A DNA stretch of 64,000 bases from Diploptera punctata (lineage: Eukaryota > Arthropoda > Insecta > Blattodea > Blaberidae): contig JASPKZ010004953.1 of assembly GCA_030220185.1 (NCBI GenBank), positions 966,501-1,030,500 of the forward strand. The letters run 5' to 3'. The position numbers and the translations under genes are program-made. Of the stretch, positions 20,735 through 31,044 are shown piece after piece. Numbering within the stretch: position 1 is the stretch's first letter; the number at the start of each line of letters is the position of its first letter. The notes under the pieces are model-generated. The model was not told the DNA's origin. It worked only from the letters and a program-made list of their open reading frames with translations, and did not search any database.

Positions 20735-20830
20735 ATTTTTTATCACTCACTCATATTATTCTCCTTATTTAATTATAAACTAGTTTTGGAACTTAGTTTC
20801 CTTTCCATCTTCAGTATCATCAATGAAAGT
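20735..20830 (-). mobile_element. Solo PLE terminus
   Basis: CTCACTCATATTATTCTCCT, AACTAGTTTTGGAAC and CCATCTTCAGTATCATC match the 33204 and 62963 family; reverse strand reads CTGAAGATGGAAAGGAAAC. Confidence 0.7.
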
Positions 20831-20833
20831 TCA

Positions 20834-21040
20834 GTTTTCTTCTTCTTATTCCTTCCAAGTGAGGCCAAGGCCTGTTACGGTCCTATAGAAAATTTTCCCT
20901 CCAGCATTTCATAGGATGGCCCAGAGATCCTTCCAGGAAATTCTCGTATAAGACTGAAAGCATAATAATAGTCCCTTCGATTGGTTGCTGACCAAAGGAA
21001 GGCAAGACCAGTGATGGGGCTACCATCTTATAGCCTCTGG
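20834..21040 (-). mobile_element. LINE 3' UTR fragment with (GAA)n tail
   Basis: CTTCTTCTTATTCCTTCCAA, GGCCTGTTACGGTCCTATAG and TCCCTTCGATTG; the same sequence recurs at 40839-41035. Confidence 0.65.
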
Positions 21041-21580
21041 TCTGGCTTTTGTGGAGAAGAAAAGGAAAGAAGAAATGGAATAAAGGAAAGACTCCCTAGC
21101 CCTGGATGCCCTAATAGCACCGGGGTCGAAAAAACAAGAGTTAACCAAGAGAGGTTAGATAGTAAAGTTAAAAGAGTGCAAAACACAAGTAAGTGGAAGA
21201 AATGTTTTGATCAGCTTGGGCACTCAAAATGTTGACATGGCTTTATTTTTTTTCTGAAGAGCTCATGTGGTAACCTCTTATCCAAAACTAGACTTTCCTG
21301 CAATATCATCACAATTAAACAGCATAAAATTTGCTCCTAGATGGCTTTACTTTACATATGGAAAATGTAAATACAGTATTACCCCTCTTTTACACCCTTC
21401 AAGGGGACCAGAGGGAAAGTGGTATAAATTAGAGGAAAGTGTAAATTATGGGAAACGAGGAGGAGCTAAAAAATGTTAAACCCCATATTCTGCAACCGTT
21501 CTAGAACATGCAAAAAAAAGCACTGACTGGAATAATATGCAATATTGGCTAAATAATGTAATGTTTTTTAAAAATTTAAA
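21041..21580. other. Unassigned repeat DNA
   Basis: Positions 21360-21560 resemble 37810-37985 (GTGTAAATTATGGGAAACGA GGAGGA; CAATATTGGCTAAATAATG), so this is an unnamed interspersed repeat. No ORF of note. Confidence 0.5.
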
Positions 21581-21589
21581 ATGAAATTA

Positions 21590-21700
21590 TCGACACCCCA
21601 CCTCATATTCTGTCTTTTATTTATTTAGAAGACGGATATGAGGTGAGGTGTAAATAATTTTAAATTAAACCTGATAGTGATATTCCTATATTAGTTCAAT
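21590..21700. mobile_element. Minimal PLE hairpin
   Basis: CACCTCATATTCTGTCTT and AAGACGGATATGAGGTGAGG form an inverted pair; a diverged ACCTGATAGTGATATTCC tail follows. Confidence 0.65.
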
Positions 21701-21748
21701 TTAATGTGTTTTGAACTGCTGTAAACATAAAATTAATTTCTTTTACTT

Positions 21749-22080
21749 TATTAAGTTATGTATGTAGGAAATAGCACTATGAGGTTTATTTTAATATTGT
21801 TTAGTTGTTTCTTCATCACCTCATACTTCTTAACTCCCAAGCAGACTCGAGTTTCTTCACTTCATTTGTGACATTCTCAATGCTGTATTACGTTCACAAC
21901 TGATGTCCAATGGCCTCCTATCCTGCAGATGATGCGGAGGTCAGTCTGCAGGATAGAAGGCCGTTGGACATCAGTTGTGAACGTAATACAGCATTGAGAA
22001 TGTCACAAATGAAGTGAAGAAACTCGAGTCTGATTGAGAGTTAAGAAGTATGAGGTGAGTGAAGAAACAACTAAATAATA
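21749..22080. mobile_element. PLE fold-back with 11-bp target duplication
   Basis: TTCTTTTACTT at 21738-21748 and 22081-22091. The left end is long tail (AAGTTATGTATGTAGG) and the right end short (GAAGAAACAACTAAATAATA). Arms meet near 21938. Confidence 0.9.
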
Positions 22081-22091
22081 TTCTTTTACTT

Positions 22092-22620
22092 TCTCTATTT
22101 AAAAAATAAATAACAAGGAGAGGTGCAGCAAGCAGCACTATGCATCTTTATTGAGAGATTAAATTAATTTTGTTTTGCCATAGTAGTACACGGATTGAAT
22201 TTCAGAATTGTTGGTTGGTATCTAATGTTAAGCACTTGATAATGAAATCATTCGCTCTGTTTCATAATTGTTTGAAGCACTGAACCAGCTTCATTGGCTC
22301 AATGAACATACTATTTTCTTTATCGATTGTACAGAAACGAGATAATCAATCAAATAAATCAAATATCTTCGATATTTAATGCTGAAGGTCGAAGTGATGT
22401 GACATAAATTGCAAGAAAATAAAATTACAGAAACGTAAAATTGAGGATTTTAATACATTGTGAATATAAGGAAACTGAAGGGACCTTTAAAAAATGTTGT
22501 AAAATACAGGAAAATGTTAAATGCAGGAATGTAAAAGTGGGGTAATACTGTATATTTAAGTAAATTCTGCTTACAAATTTGTAATTTTTTTATATAAAAA
22601 GCCTACATTTAATAAACTTT
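22092..22620. other. Unnamed interspersed repeat
   Basis: Shares segments with 39850-40440 (AATGATCATGCCC-like, GGAAAATGTTAAATGCAGGA) including the end CGTAAAAG-GAGGTTATA. No coding potential seen. Confidence 0.45.
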
Positions 22621-22626
22621 AAAAAT

Positions 22627-23032
22627 AATATTGTTTATTTTTTATTATTTCACTCACCTCATACTTCATAACTCCTCGCAAACCCAAGGTTTCGTCACAT
22701 CATTTGTGACATTCTCAATGCTGTGTCACATTCACAACTGACATCCAACGGCCTTCTATCCTCCAGACTGACCTCCGCGCCATCTGTTGGCTGCAGGATA
22801 GAAGGCCGTTGGACGTCAGTTGTGAATGTGACACAGCATTGAGAATGTCACAAATGATATGACGAAACCTTGGGTTTTGCGAGGAGTTATGAAGTATGAG
22901 GTGAGTGAAATAATAAAAAAATAAACAATATTAAAAAATAAATTTATCTTTCATTGAGAAATGTTAAATGAATAATAAAAAACATCAATATTAAAAAACC
23001 TCATAGTGTTATTTCCTATCTACATAACTTAA
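22627..23032. mobile_element. PLE fold-back containing a solo tRNA-unit tail
   Basis: Inverted arms meet near 22790; the long tail is on the right (AACCTCATAGTGTTATTTCC, CTACATAACTTAA). A 48-bp insertion at 22938-22985 splits the right tail. Confidence 0.85.
22938..22985 (+). mobile_element. Solo 48-bp tRNA-unit 3' tail with 12-bp target duplication
   Basis: The sequence is the family tail only (TTATCTTTCATTGAGAAATG, AATAATAAAAAACAT). CAATATTAAAAA occurs at 22926-22937 and 22986-22997. This shows extreme 5' truncation, as expected of priming from the 3' end. Confidence 0.85.
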
Positions 23033-23454
23033 CTATATTGCATGTTTATTGTTAGAATAACTTAGTTGGATTATCTGTGTTTTTCAATTTTCCGTGCATA
23101 TCTTGGTCCCAATTAACATGGATAATCAGGAGTTTGCTGTATTCAGAAATAACAGTCTGGCCAATCTAGAATCCCAGTGTGTTGCTGTAAAGCAATAACT
23201 CAGTGACTTAATGCTTTTCCTTCTCTGGTTAATTACTATAGCAGCAGTTTACAGTTAAAGAAAAAAATATTATTTTTTTCTTAATGCCTTTCACCTCTGA
23301 TTGATTCAGTTGTACTATTAAATTCTTGAAAAAAGTATTTAAAATAATGAAAATGTTTCTGAATTTCTAAAGATATTTTAAATAAACATTGAAACATAAT
23401 TGAACTTTTTTTTATGTGAGATTTTAAGTTTAACATTTTCCATTGCTGAACATT

Positions 23455-23580
23455 ATTATTTTGAAAATGAAAACGATCGCTTGAATCGGGACTTGAACCC
23501 TTGATCTTTGCTGGAGAACGAGATGTCCAGAGTTCAAGTTCTGATCCAAGCGTTAATTTTTTTTTTCAAAATAATTGAAC
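23455..23580. repeat. tRNA-half hairpin
   Basis: TTATTTTGAAAATGAAAACG...TTGAATCGGGACTTGAACCC on the left faces GAGTTCAAGTTCTGATCCAA...TTTTTTTTCAAAATAATT on the right: two T-arm halves in inverted orientation. Confidence 0.65.
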
Positions 23581-23639
23581 ATGCTCCTCTCTTGCTAGCA
23601 ATCTCATTTACTATAGATTTTATTTTTCCATGAACAATT

Positions 23640-23790
23640 TGTAGGCAATTAACTATGTATAAGAGAAAAATACGTGTTTAGATTGAGGGCCTAGGCGCTC
23701 ACTTGGATAGAGCATTGACATAGAGAGTCAAAGGTACTGGGTTCAAACCCCAGTCTAGGCATATATTTTTCTTTTCAAGTATAATTTATA
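23640..23790 (+). repeat. tRNA-like unit, TCTAGGC family
   Basis: Core about 23683-23760 (GGGCCTAGGCGCTCACTTGG; B box GGTTCAAACCC). Flanks AAGAGAAAAATACG and ATATTTTTCTTTTCAAGT. Confidence 0.75.
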
Positions 23791-23839
23791 AGACTTCAAA
23801 CTTTAATTTCTTTGAAAATATTTCATGCTGATATAAATA

Positions 23840-24150
23840 TTGTTCTGCGCCATATCGGTGTAGTTTAAGGCATGATTCCTTGGTACAGAGCTGAAGGATA
23901 TGTACTGTATTTTGAGTACTCGTGAGGGAAGCAGTGTGGGACCAGTGTCTAGCAGAGCATTGTGAAGAATTTGGAAGCTACAATAAGAATGGCTCCAAGT
24001 TAAAAATAAAAAACAGCTATAATGGCTGGGAGTTCCAGCTTGCTGACTGTATATCATCCTTGAACTGACTAGATGGTCATTCACTTCTATGATTAACATG
24101 TGTGGATGTGAGGCCAAAATCTGAGTTTATAGGTCAAGCGCCTTCTAGAC
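23840..24150 (-). repeat. SINE-like interspersed repeat
   Basis: Shares TGACTGTATATCATC..., GGTCATTCAC and GGTCAAG-GCCTTCTAG with 25795-26130/27535-27590, 42640-42960 and 58450-58560. Confidence 0.6.
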
Positions 24151-24255
24151 CTTCATGCCATGGTTGTAAATATTGGTAAATTAGGGTCTTGGTTTCTTAC
24201 ATTCAAAATGTTTCTCTCTTTCTTCTCGGATCATAATTCTTATTTTTTTTTACAG

Positions 24256-24388
24256 ATGCAAAACCTAATACATCCAAGAATAACTCTTCAGATGAAGATA
24301 AAACAAAAGATGCCAAAGATATGATAAAGAAAGCAAAGGTGGAAGATGATGAATATAAAAATTCAGCTGATGAACAAACATATTATGG
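24256..24388 (+). CDS. brm: brahma exon E: linker before the ATPase
   Basis: Acceptor TTACAG and donor GTAAAT. It encodes a Lys/Asp/Ser-rich linker ending in DEQTYYG; the Gly is split across the junction. EQTYY followed by IAHT(I/V)HE is the family signature just upstream of the Snf2 N-terminal lobe. The low-complexity linker cannot be identified alone, but phase and the distal motif fix it. Confidence 0.93.
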
Positions 24389-24615
24389 GTAAATATCTAA
24401 ATTTGTTTAGAGATACAAAATGCTATTTTTTTCCCCATGTACTTACAGGCTCTTATTCTGTAACTTCCCCAACTGATTTAAAGTATTCATAGATTTTAAT
24501 CTTATAATATATCTGATTTTGATGTATTGCTTCTTTTTTTTAATATTTCATTATTCGATCCCTATTAGGTTCGTCTTCCGGGCATATAGGCCGTGGTCCA
24601 GTCGTTCTTCTACTC

Positions 24616-24650
24616 GACGTTTCGTCTACTGCTGCGGTAGACATCTTCAG
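24616..24650 (-). ncRNA. Hammerhead core, left (inverted) Penelope end
   Basis: Reads CTGAAGA, U, stem II GTCTAC/GTAGAC around CGCAGCA, GAAA, CGTC. Identical to the right-end copy at 25536-25570. Confidence 0.75.
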
Positions 24651-24675
24651 GAGATACTGCGTGCTCTCTGTGAAT

Positions 24676-25539
24676 AAGCAGTCCAACCATCATCCCAGAC
24701 AAAAACGCGGAATAATTAAAACCCTGGTGGAACGAGCCAAAAGGATTTCGGAACCACAGTATCTACAAGAAGAAATTAATCATCTCCAAGCAGCGTTTCA
24801 ATCCAATGGATACAGCAAAACAGATTTTCGCCGAGCCATAAATCCCAATAAATACAAATCCGAAAACGGGAACAAGGAGGAGGCTAAGGGTAAGGTGTAC
24901 CTACCATATATCAAGACAATAACGGAGAGAATTGGTCGAATATTAAATAAATATAACATATCTACAACCTACAAGCCAACACAAAAAATCAGCAATATAC
25001 TGCGCCCAGCCAAAGATACAAGAGATCCGTTAAGTACTGCCGGTATATATCGCATCCCTTGCAGTTGTGGAGAAGTTTATATCGGCACAACAAAAAGAAT
25101 GGTTACCACAAGATTGCAAGAACACAAGAGGCATTGCAGACTAAAACAAAAGGAAAAATCAGCCGTAGCGGAACACTGGATGAACAACCAAGAACACATA
25201 ATAAGATTCGAAGAAACACAGGTATTGTCCCAAACATCACATTATTACACCAGACTGTACAGAGAAGCCATTGAAATATATAAACACAAAAATTCCTTTA
25301 ACAAAAAAGAAGAAACCATGAAGATAAACAAAATCTGGATCCCGGCATTGCACAATACGACAACGAAGCCTATGACTTCTGCTAGCGACAGCCTGGACAA
25401 AACAGCACGCAACACGGACCGCGCAGAAAACCGCCTCTCCACCAGGGGCGTGCCTATAAATAGGGAGGGAGTTTCCAACGACCAGCCAGTCTGCAGCCGA
25501 CTGTTGAGGAGTTCACAGAGAGCACGCAGTATCTCCTGA
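24676..25539 (+). pseudogene. Penelope GIY-YIG endonuclease region, open frame without RT
   Basis: Frame open from inside the left arm to TGA at 25537-25539. Contains RGIIKTLVERAKRI, LPYIKTITERIGRILNKYNI, STAGIYRIPCSCGEVYIGTT then KRMVTTRLQEHKRHC (GIY-YIG with the CxC insertion typical of Penelope) and EKSAVAEHW. The RT domain is lost to 5' truncation. Any ATG at the left end is fortuitous. Confidence 0.9.
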
Positions 25540-25570
25540 AGATGTCTACCGCAGCAGTAGACGAAACGTC
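25536..25570 (+). ncRNA. Hammerhead core, right Penelope end
   Basis: CTGAAGA, U, 6-bp stem II, GAAA and CGTC, a minimalist PLE hammerhead. It overlaps the stop of the endonuclease frame. Confidence 0.75.
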
Positions 25571-25794
25571 GAGTAGAAGAACGACTGGACCACGGCCTAT
25601 ATGCCCGGAAGACGAACCTAATAGGGATCAAGACGCCGGCCGTGAAAGCCTACAGTTATACATTTCATTATTCATTTATTTTATTATTTTAATTTTTTTT
25701 TAGTTATATCTTTGGTCACAGGGAATAAGTTGTAAAGTCAAAAAATTACAAAAATTAATTAAGTATGCTGTGATCATTTCCCAAGCCAGTCTGC

Positions 25795-26130
25795 CATCCT
25801 GGCTCAGTGATAGTATGTCTAATTCCTGAGTAGCAAGACCTGGGTTTGATACCTGGTGGGGTTGAAAATTTTATTTGTAAAATTTTGAATCTCAAGGCCA
25901 GGAGAGGCGATGGTGTACAATTTTAAATCACTAGATTGTGACCAGATTTCTGCATTAGATTCCAAATCCCTCTGCAATAAATATTTTGAGAAGGCTTGTG
26001 ATAGTGATTCATTCATCAGACAGGGACTACAATAAGTAGTAGCTCCAGGTTGAGAAAATCAGCTGTAACAGCTGGGGGACAGGATATGCTGATCTATATT
26101 GGGTGGATGATCATTCACCTCATATACATA
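25795..26130 (+). repeat. SINE-like repeat, left half (interrupted by mariner)
   Basis: tRNA-like beginning (CTGGCTCAGTGATAGTATGT, B box GGGTTTGATACC) and the family body to TCATTCACCTCATATACATA. It resumes at 27535-27590 (GGATGTTGAGCC, AGGTCAAGGGCCTTCTAG). Confidence 0.7.
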
Positions 26131-27534
26131 CGTAGGTCACTAGATAAGTTTCGAGATGTGCAAAAATGGGCCATGATAAAGTTTCCATACCTATCACATC
26201 TTTTCAATCAACCCTTCAGCACATTCTATACACCGTTGCATCCTCTGGAACGACTTCTGGAAGCAGCCACGCCACTCGATCTCAGACATTGCACTAAGCT
26301 CCTCCAACAGCATCTTGTGGGCTAGGAAATTGGTGTCCGCACATGCAATTCTTCACGTTCAGAAACAGGAAATAGTCGCACGGTGCTAGGTCCTGACTGT
26401 AGGCTGAATGAGACATTAATTTCACCAGCGTCTTTTCCAGAAACCTAATTGTTGTATTGGCTGTGTGCAAAGAGGCATTGTCATGTTGGAGCAGAATTCC
26501 CTGCAGTCCAGTCTTTGGCCACTTCTCCTGGATCTTTGAGAAGACTTTTTGCAGACCGACTTCAGTATACCATTTAGTAACTGTCTTCTGATCCTCTAGC
26601 ACAACTGTAGCCAGATTACCACTTGTTGAGAAGAAAGTGGCCATCATTTTCTTCCCTACACTCTTAGGTCTTTTGACTTTGGTCGGAGGCTGCTCATCTG
26701 GGAAGACCCACACCTATGATTGGTGCTTTGTTTCATGGTCATACTGGTAGATCCAAGTATCGTCACCTGTCACGATGTCTGACACCTGGCAGGAGTCCCC
26801 GTTGTTGAATCTCGCCAGCATTTCTCTACACAATTCCACCCTAGTGTGTTTATGCCCTTCTGACAAGTGGTGTGGCACCCATCGAGAAGAAATTTTCCTC
26901 ACCCTTAAGTATTGGTGCAGGATGGTGGAAACACTTGGCGAACTAATCCCTAGGGCCCCCTCAATGTCCTTATAGGTCAGTCGTGGATGGATCTTCCTTA
27001 ATCAGAGTCTCCACTGCAAAGACGTTTTCTTCTGTCACCACTGTTGTTGGCCTCCCACTTCTTCAGTCATCTTTAAGGGATGTTCTCTCCCTCTTAAATT
27101 CTGGAAATCAGCGGAAAGCTGTTGCACTCGAAGGAGCAAGATCCCCAAATGTTTGTGTGAGTTGCTCAAGTGTTTGCAACTCATTTAAACCGCACTTATA
27201 ATCATATAAAATCATAGCAAGAAAATACTCCCTCTCAAGCTCCATAGAACACTTACTTATTTTAGGAATTCTCACTGTGAGGTATATTCATTAAGGTAGA
27301 ATTTTTTATCAATATGAGGTGAGTGATAAAAAATTCTACCTTAATCCATAGGACACGTTTGATTTCACCACACACAGACTACTTCAAAAAAGGTGCTGCT
27401 CAGAGACAACTGAAAGGAATCGTTTCTACCTGCTATGGTTTTGACGTTCAAGAGTTGGGCTTTCAAATGGTATATTAGTTTATTGCATTCCTGTCGCCAT
27501 ACTGCCGTGTCTCAAAACTTATCTAGTGACCCTC
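26131..27534 (-). mobile_element. Mariner element with decayed transposase and nested PLE hairpin
   Basis: TA borders at 26129-26130 and 27535-27536. Inverted ends share GGTCACTAGATAAGTTT. Minus-strand fragments: VTGDDTWIYQYDHETKHQS (first catalytic Asp region), then LLQHDNASLHTANTTIRFLE and YSQDLAPCDYFLF (D34D signature). The reading frame is split by stops, so it is inactive. Confidence 0.9.
27253..27344. mobile_element. 92-bp PLE-terminus hairpin inside the mariner
   Basis: TCCATAG(A/G)ACAC at 27241-27252 and 27345-27356. Left: AGGAATTCTCACTGTGAGGT and GGTAGAATTTTTTATCA; right: ATATGAGGTGAGTGATAAAA then ATTCTACCTTAA. Only tail sequence is present, on both strands. Confidence 0.88.
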
Positions 27535-27664
27535 ATATATGGATGTTGAGCCTGCAGTTAGCTAGTAGGTCAAGGGCCTTCTAGGTATTTTGTGCAATTG
27601 AGGTTTTTATCGTTGCTTCTCTTTTTTCATGTTTTCTGAAGGAACAATTTTTTTTTGTTTTCAG

Positions 27665-27746
27665 TATTGCACATACAATTCATGAGATTGTGACAGAGCA
27701 AGCTACTATCCTAGTGAATGGAAACCTTAAGGAATATCAAATTAAG
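27665..27746 (+). CDS. brm: brahma exon F: entry to the Snf2 ATPase lobe
   Basis: Acceptor TTTCAG and donor GTAAAC. This short 82-nt exon encodes IAHTIHEIVTEQATILVNGN then LKEYQIK. The LKxYQ(I/L)K segment is the conserved beginning of the Snf2 N-lobe, followed in exon G by GLEWLVSL. Confidence 0.96.
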
Positions 27747-27954
27747 GTAAACATTTTTTTTTTTTGTATATAAAACATTTTAATAACATTGAAATTGCTA
27801 TTGTTTTTCTAGTAGCTCAATTTGGGATCATCGTCTTTCTTAGCAGAAAGCTCTAAGCTTTTTTATGTTCTAATTTGATTTTGCATGGTATAGATTATTT
27901 GCTTCTTACAAGATCACTTTTACTGTTCTTTCTTAGGGAAACATGGGTGTTTTA

Positions 27955-28046
27955 TTATAATTATATTATTTTTAGTCTGGACATCTTACCTCAATATTAA
28001 TGTTGATTTGTTCTTGAACATGTTTCAAAACAATTCTGTTTTATAT
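27955..28046 (-). mobile_element. Solo PLE terminus
   Basis: TTAGTCTGGACATCTTACCT, AATATTAATGTTGATTTG, CATGTTTCAAAACAATTCTG; cut inside hammerhead stem II. Confidence 0.8.
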
Positions 28047-28049
28047 TAA

Positions 28050-28210
28050 AATTAATTTTGGGAAGTAAACATTATGAGGTTATATCATTAATATTGAGCG
28101 GAGAACATATTTTTAATAACTCACCTCATACAATTTCAAATTTATTTGGGAAATTTGAAATTGTATGAGGTTAGTTATTAAAAATATGTTCTCCGCTCAA
28201 TATTAATGGG
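28050..28210. mobile_element. PLE fold-back, GGAGAACATATTTT family
   Basis: Left long tail GGGAAGTAAACATTATGAGG; arms GCGGAGAACATATTTTTAAT and reverse complement meet near 28145. Confidence 0.82.
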
Positions 28211-28214
28211 GGTT

Positions 28215-28565
28215 TTCGTTGCTCATTTTACACAATCCAGAGAACACATATGACTTGAAAAAAAAATTACAGATACAGGCATAACTATCTAACTCACCGG
28301 CTCTATCGAACCTGTAGGTTCATGGCTGCATGGACATAACTCTCCATACAACCCTATCCTGAGCTAATATTTTCCAATCATCTTCTGAATAATCTACTTC
28401 CCTCAAATCATGGTTAATTTTATTCCCCCACCTTATTATTGATCTACCAACTAGCCGTTTTCCCTCTGGTTTTCCTACAAGAAGCTTCCATGCACCTCTT
28501 TCATGCCACGTGCCCTGCCCATCACAGTCTACGAGACTTAACTGTTCTTATTATATCTTTCTTCC
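28215..28565 (-). mobile_element. LINE 3' fragment, (AAGT)n-tail family
   Basis: Reverse strand encodes the GKPEGKRLVGRS and VDYSEDDWKILAQDR C-terminal region with breaks; same as 29135-29545. Confidence 0.7.
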
Positions 28566-28779
28566 TACATATGTTAATTTATAATTGCTGATATTGTCAG
28601 TGTATTTGTTATTCAATAAACCTTTGGTCTCAGGTGTTGTCTAGAATTGAGGAAAAATTGAAATTTACTTACAGAAAGACAACATAGAAATGTTTATAAA
28701 GGAGTTACTCATTCTTTGGACTTGTAATAGCTACAATTGGAGTCTAGAATTAGAGTATAATGTTGTCAAATTAAATTAA
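28566..28779. other. Unassigned intronic DNA
   Basis: AT-rich, no ORF or terminal repeat recognised. Confidence 0.4.
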
Positions 28780-28945
28780 AGTGTTTAATACCTCACCTGA
28801 TATCCAGTCTTCCAATTCCGGTTTCGAAGCTTGGACAGCTTCATCTTCAGTAATTTCTTGTTGACTGATGTTATGTTGATCAGGAGAACTGCTTCCTCCC
28901 TCTGTTGGCGGACAGATGAACCTCCAGATCAAATCATATATAAAC
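28780..28945 (-). mobile_element. PLE 3' fragment
   Basis: Tail AATACCTCACCTGATATCC, hammerhead core at 28819-28850 (CTGAAGA, GAAGCT/AGCTTC, GAAA) and a remnant of the RFICPPTEG-type C-terminus. Confidence 0.75.
28819..28850 (-). ncRNA. Hammerhead-ribozyme-like core
   Basis: Minus strand: CTGAAGA, U, stem II GAAGCT/AGCTTC with loop GTCCA, GAAA, CCGG. Confidence 0.65.
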
Positions 28946-29134
28946 ATTCAATATAACTGATGTTTTTATTATTAATTTCAAATATAATGTTGTCATGTAT
29001 GAAGTTATGATGATGGCAGAGTGGGCACCAGTACCCCAAATTATTTTAAGGAATTCATTGTTTACATCTTCATGTTTGTAGAGTTTGAAGTAATTTGTAT
29101 CATTGTTTAACAACAATGGACTCTTACTTTAAGG

Positions 29135-29570
29135 GAGGAAAGGAGATTAAAAGTATTTGAGAATAAAGTACTTAGGAAAATTTTTGGACCAAAGAGAGAT
29201 GAACAGACAGGTGAATGGAGAAGACTACATAACAATGAACTACATGGTCTTTATAGGAAGCCAGATATAATAAGAACAGTTAAGTCTCGTAGACTGCGAT
29301 GGGCAGGACATGTTGTACGTATGGGGAATGAAAGACTTGCATGGAAGCTTCTTGTAGGAAAGCCAGAGGGAAAACGCCCAGTTGGTAGACCAAGAATGAG
29401 GTGAGAGAATAACATTAACTATGATTTGAGGGAAGTAGATTATACAGGGAATGATTGGAAAGCATTAACTCAGGATAGGGATGTATGGAGAGCGTATGTA
29501 CGTGCGGCCATGAACCTATGGGTTCGATAGTGCCAGTGAGTAAGTAAGTAAGTAAGTTTAACAACAATCT
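29135..29570 (+). mobile_element. LINE 3' end with (AAGT)n tail
   Basis: Plus reading: RRLKVFENKVLRKIFGPKRD, LRWAGHVVRMGNERLAWKLL, GKPEGKRPVGRPRMR then a stop, NNINYDLREVDYTGNDWKAL, AAMNLWVR. The tail is GTAAGTAAGTAAGT at 29548-29560. A decayed C-terminus of a non-LTR retrotransposon. Confidence 0.82.
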
Positions 29571-29614
29571 GAATTGAAGTTTATAGGATGTAACACTATG
29601 TGGTATATATTGAA

Positions 29615-30120
29615 TTTAAAAAATATCTATCACCTCTATTTTTTTTATCACCTCACCTCATACTCCGTCTTCTGTTTAGACAAGGAATTTCAAAATTCAT
29701 TAATTTCTTCTTTTTTTTTAAATATATTTCTCCCAAACCAAGCGCTTTTTAGGTTTATCTGTTTGTTTGATTAATTTAGCCTTTCTTTCAATTAGATGTT
29801 TTTCAGACCAAACATGAGCAGCTACTGTAGATTTTTCTAATTCCCCATTTTTGACATTCCTAAGATATTCTTTCACTCTGGTTTTCAAATTTGATATGAA
29901 AATTATTCCAAAATCGGTCTAAATAAAAGATGGTGTATGAGGTAATAAATATTTTTTTTATTTTAAAATACAATAGGAAGTAACATTAAGAGGTTTTTTA
30001 AACACAGCACCATGGTCTCAGAGAACCATTGTTCCCATCCTCAGCTGTTTGGTTCTCCGATACCACAATGTTGTGTTTGAAGAAACATAGTTGCATATGG
30101 TAAGAAGAATTCACGATTCA
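29615..30120 (-). mobile_element. Clustered PLE 3' fragments
   Basis: 29630-29905 encodes a broken MNFEIP / EKYI / KHLIERKA-type C-terminus on minus. 29930-29960 is a plus tail (GTATGAGGTAATAAAT), and 29975-30120 a further pair of ends (ACATTAAGAGGT; CATGGTCTCAGAGAACC; CATCCTCAGCTGTTTGG; AGAATTCACGATTCATTTGA). Confidence 0.65.
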
Positions 30121-30249
30121 TTTGATTCCTATTTAGAAAACCTCATAATGTTAAAATTCCCAAATTTATTATATTAAATTAAGAGGTTTGTTTAATAATT
30201 AAGACTTTTGTCTGTACATTCTTACCTCTTATGGTTGTTTTTGTCGAAC
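30121..30249. mobile_element. PLE tail pieces
   Basis: AAAACCTCATAATGTTAAAA then CATTCTTACCTCTTATGGTT and GTCGAACATATGTTTCAT: a cut PLE end whose remainder continues after the next fold-back (ATGTTTCATGTTAAT). Confidence 0.6.
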
Positions 30250-30260
30250 ATATGTTTCAT

Positions 30261-30508
30261 TAAGTTATGTAGATAGGAAATAACACTATGAGGTTCTTTA
30301 ATATTGTTTATTTTTTATTATTTCACTCACCTCATACTTCATAAATCATAGCAGACCCTGGGTTTCTTCACGTAATTTGTGACATTGTCAATGCTGCGTC
30401 ACGTTCACAACTGACGCAGCATTGACAATGTCACAAATTACGTGAAGAAACCCAGGGTCTGCTATGATTTATGAAGTATGAGGTGAGTGAAATAATAAAA
30501 AATAAACA
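30261..30508. mobile_element. PLE fold-back with 11-bp target duplication, 65 bp upstream of brahma exon G
   Basis: ATATGTTTCAT at 30250-30260 and 30509-30519. The left end is long tail (TAAGTTATGTAGATAGG), the right short (AATAAAAAATAAACA). Arms meet near 30415. Confidence 0.9.
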
Positions 30509-30573
30509 ATATGTTTCATGTTAATAATTAATTAAATAATTTTTTTAATTTAACAATCTGAATATTTTTCTAG

Positions 30574-30786
<213 letters not shown>

Positions 30787-30856
30787 TAATTTATGACCTT
30801 AAGATTAAATTAAAATGTTTCATAGCTCACCTCATATCCACGCTTCTAAGTAGACC

Positions 30857-30889
30857 GCTGTTTCAAAGCCTTGGTGGCTTCATCTTCAG
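30857..30889 (-). ncRNA. Hammerhead-ribozyme-like core
   Basis: Minus strand: CTGAAGA, U, stem II GAAGCC/GGCTTT around ACCAA, GAAA, CAGCGG. Confidence 0.65.
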
Positions 30890-31005
30890 TACTTTCTGGT
30901 CGACTGATGTTATATCGATAAGAACTACTTCTTCCATCTGTTGGTGGACTGATAAACCTCCGGATCCAGCCAGAATCGATGGGAATTTCAAAGTTCATAA
31001 GTTTT

Positions 31006-31044
31006 ATGAACCTCATAATGTGTTTCCCAATTTTAACTTTGAAG
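31006..31044 (+). mobile_element. Solo 39-bp PLE 3' tail with perfect 15-bp target duplication
   Basis: AAGTTCATAAGTTTT at 30991-31005 and 31045-31059 flanks only GAACCTCATAATGTGTTTCC plus AATTTTAACTTTG, the outermost part of the tail seen at 59214-59240. Confidence 0.9.

Larger units (their letters stand above)
24557..25661 (+). mobile_element. 5'-truncated Penelope-clade element with 118-bp inverted ends and 12-bp target duplication
   Basis: ATTTCATTATTC at 24545-24556 and 25662-25673. Left arm 24557-24674 is the reverse complement of right arm 25512-25629. A 32-bp extra tail on the right (GACGCCGGCCGTGAAAGCC) matches the long/short tail asymmetry of other PLEs here. Less AT-rich than the surrounding PLE families and apparently younger or unrelated to them. 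Confidence 0.93.
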
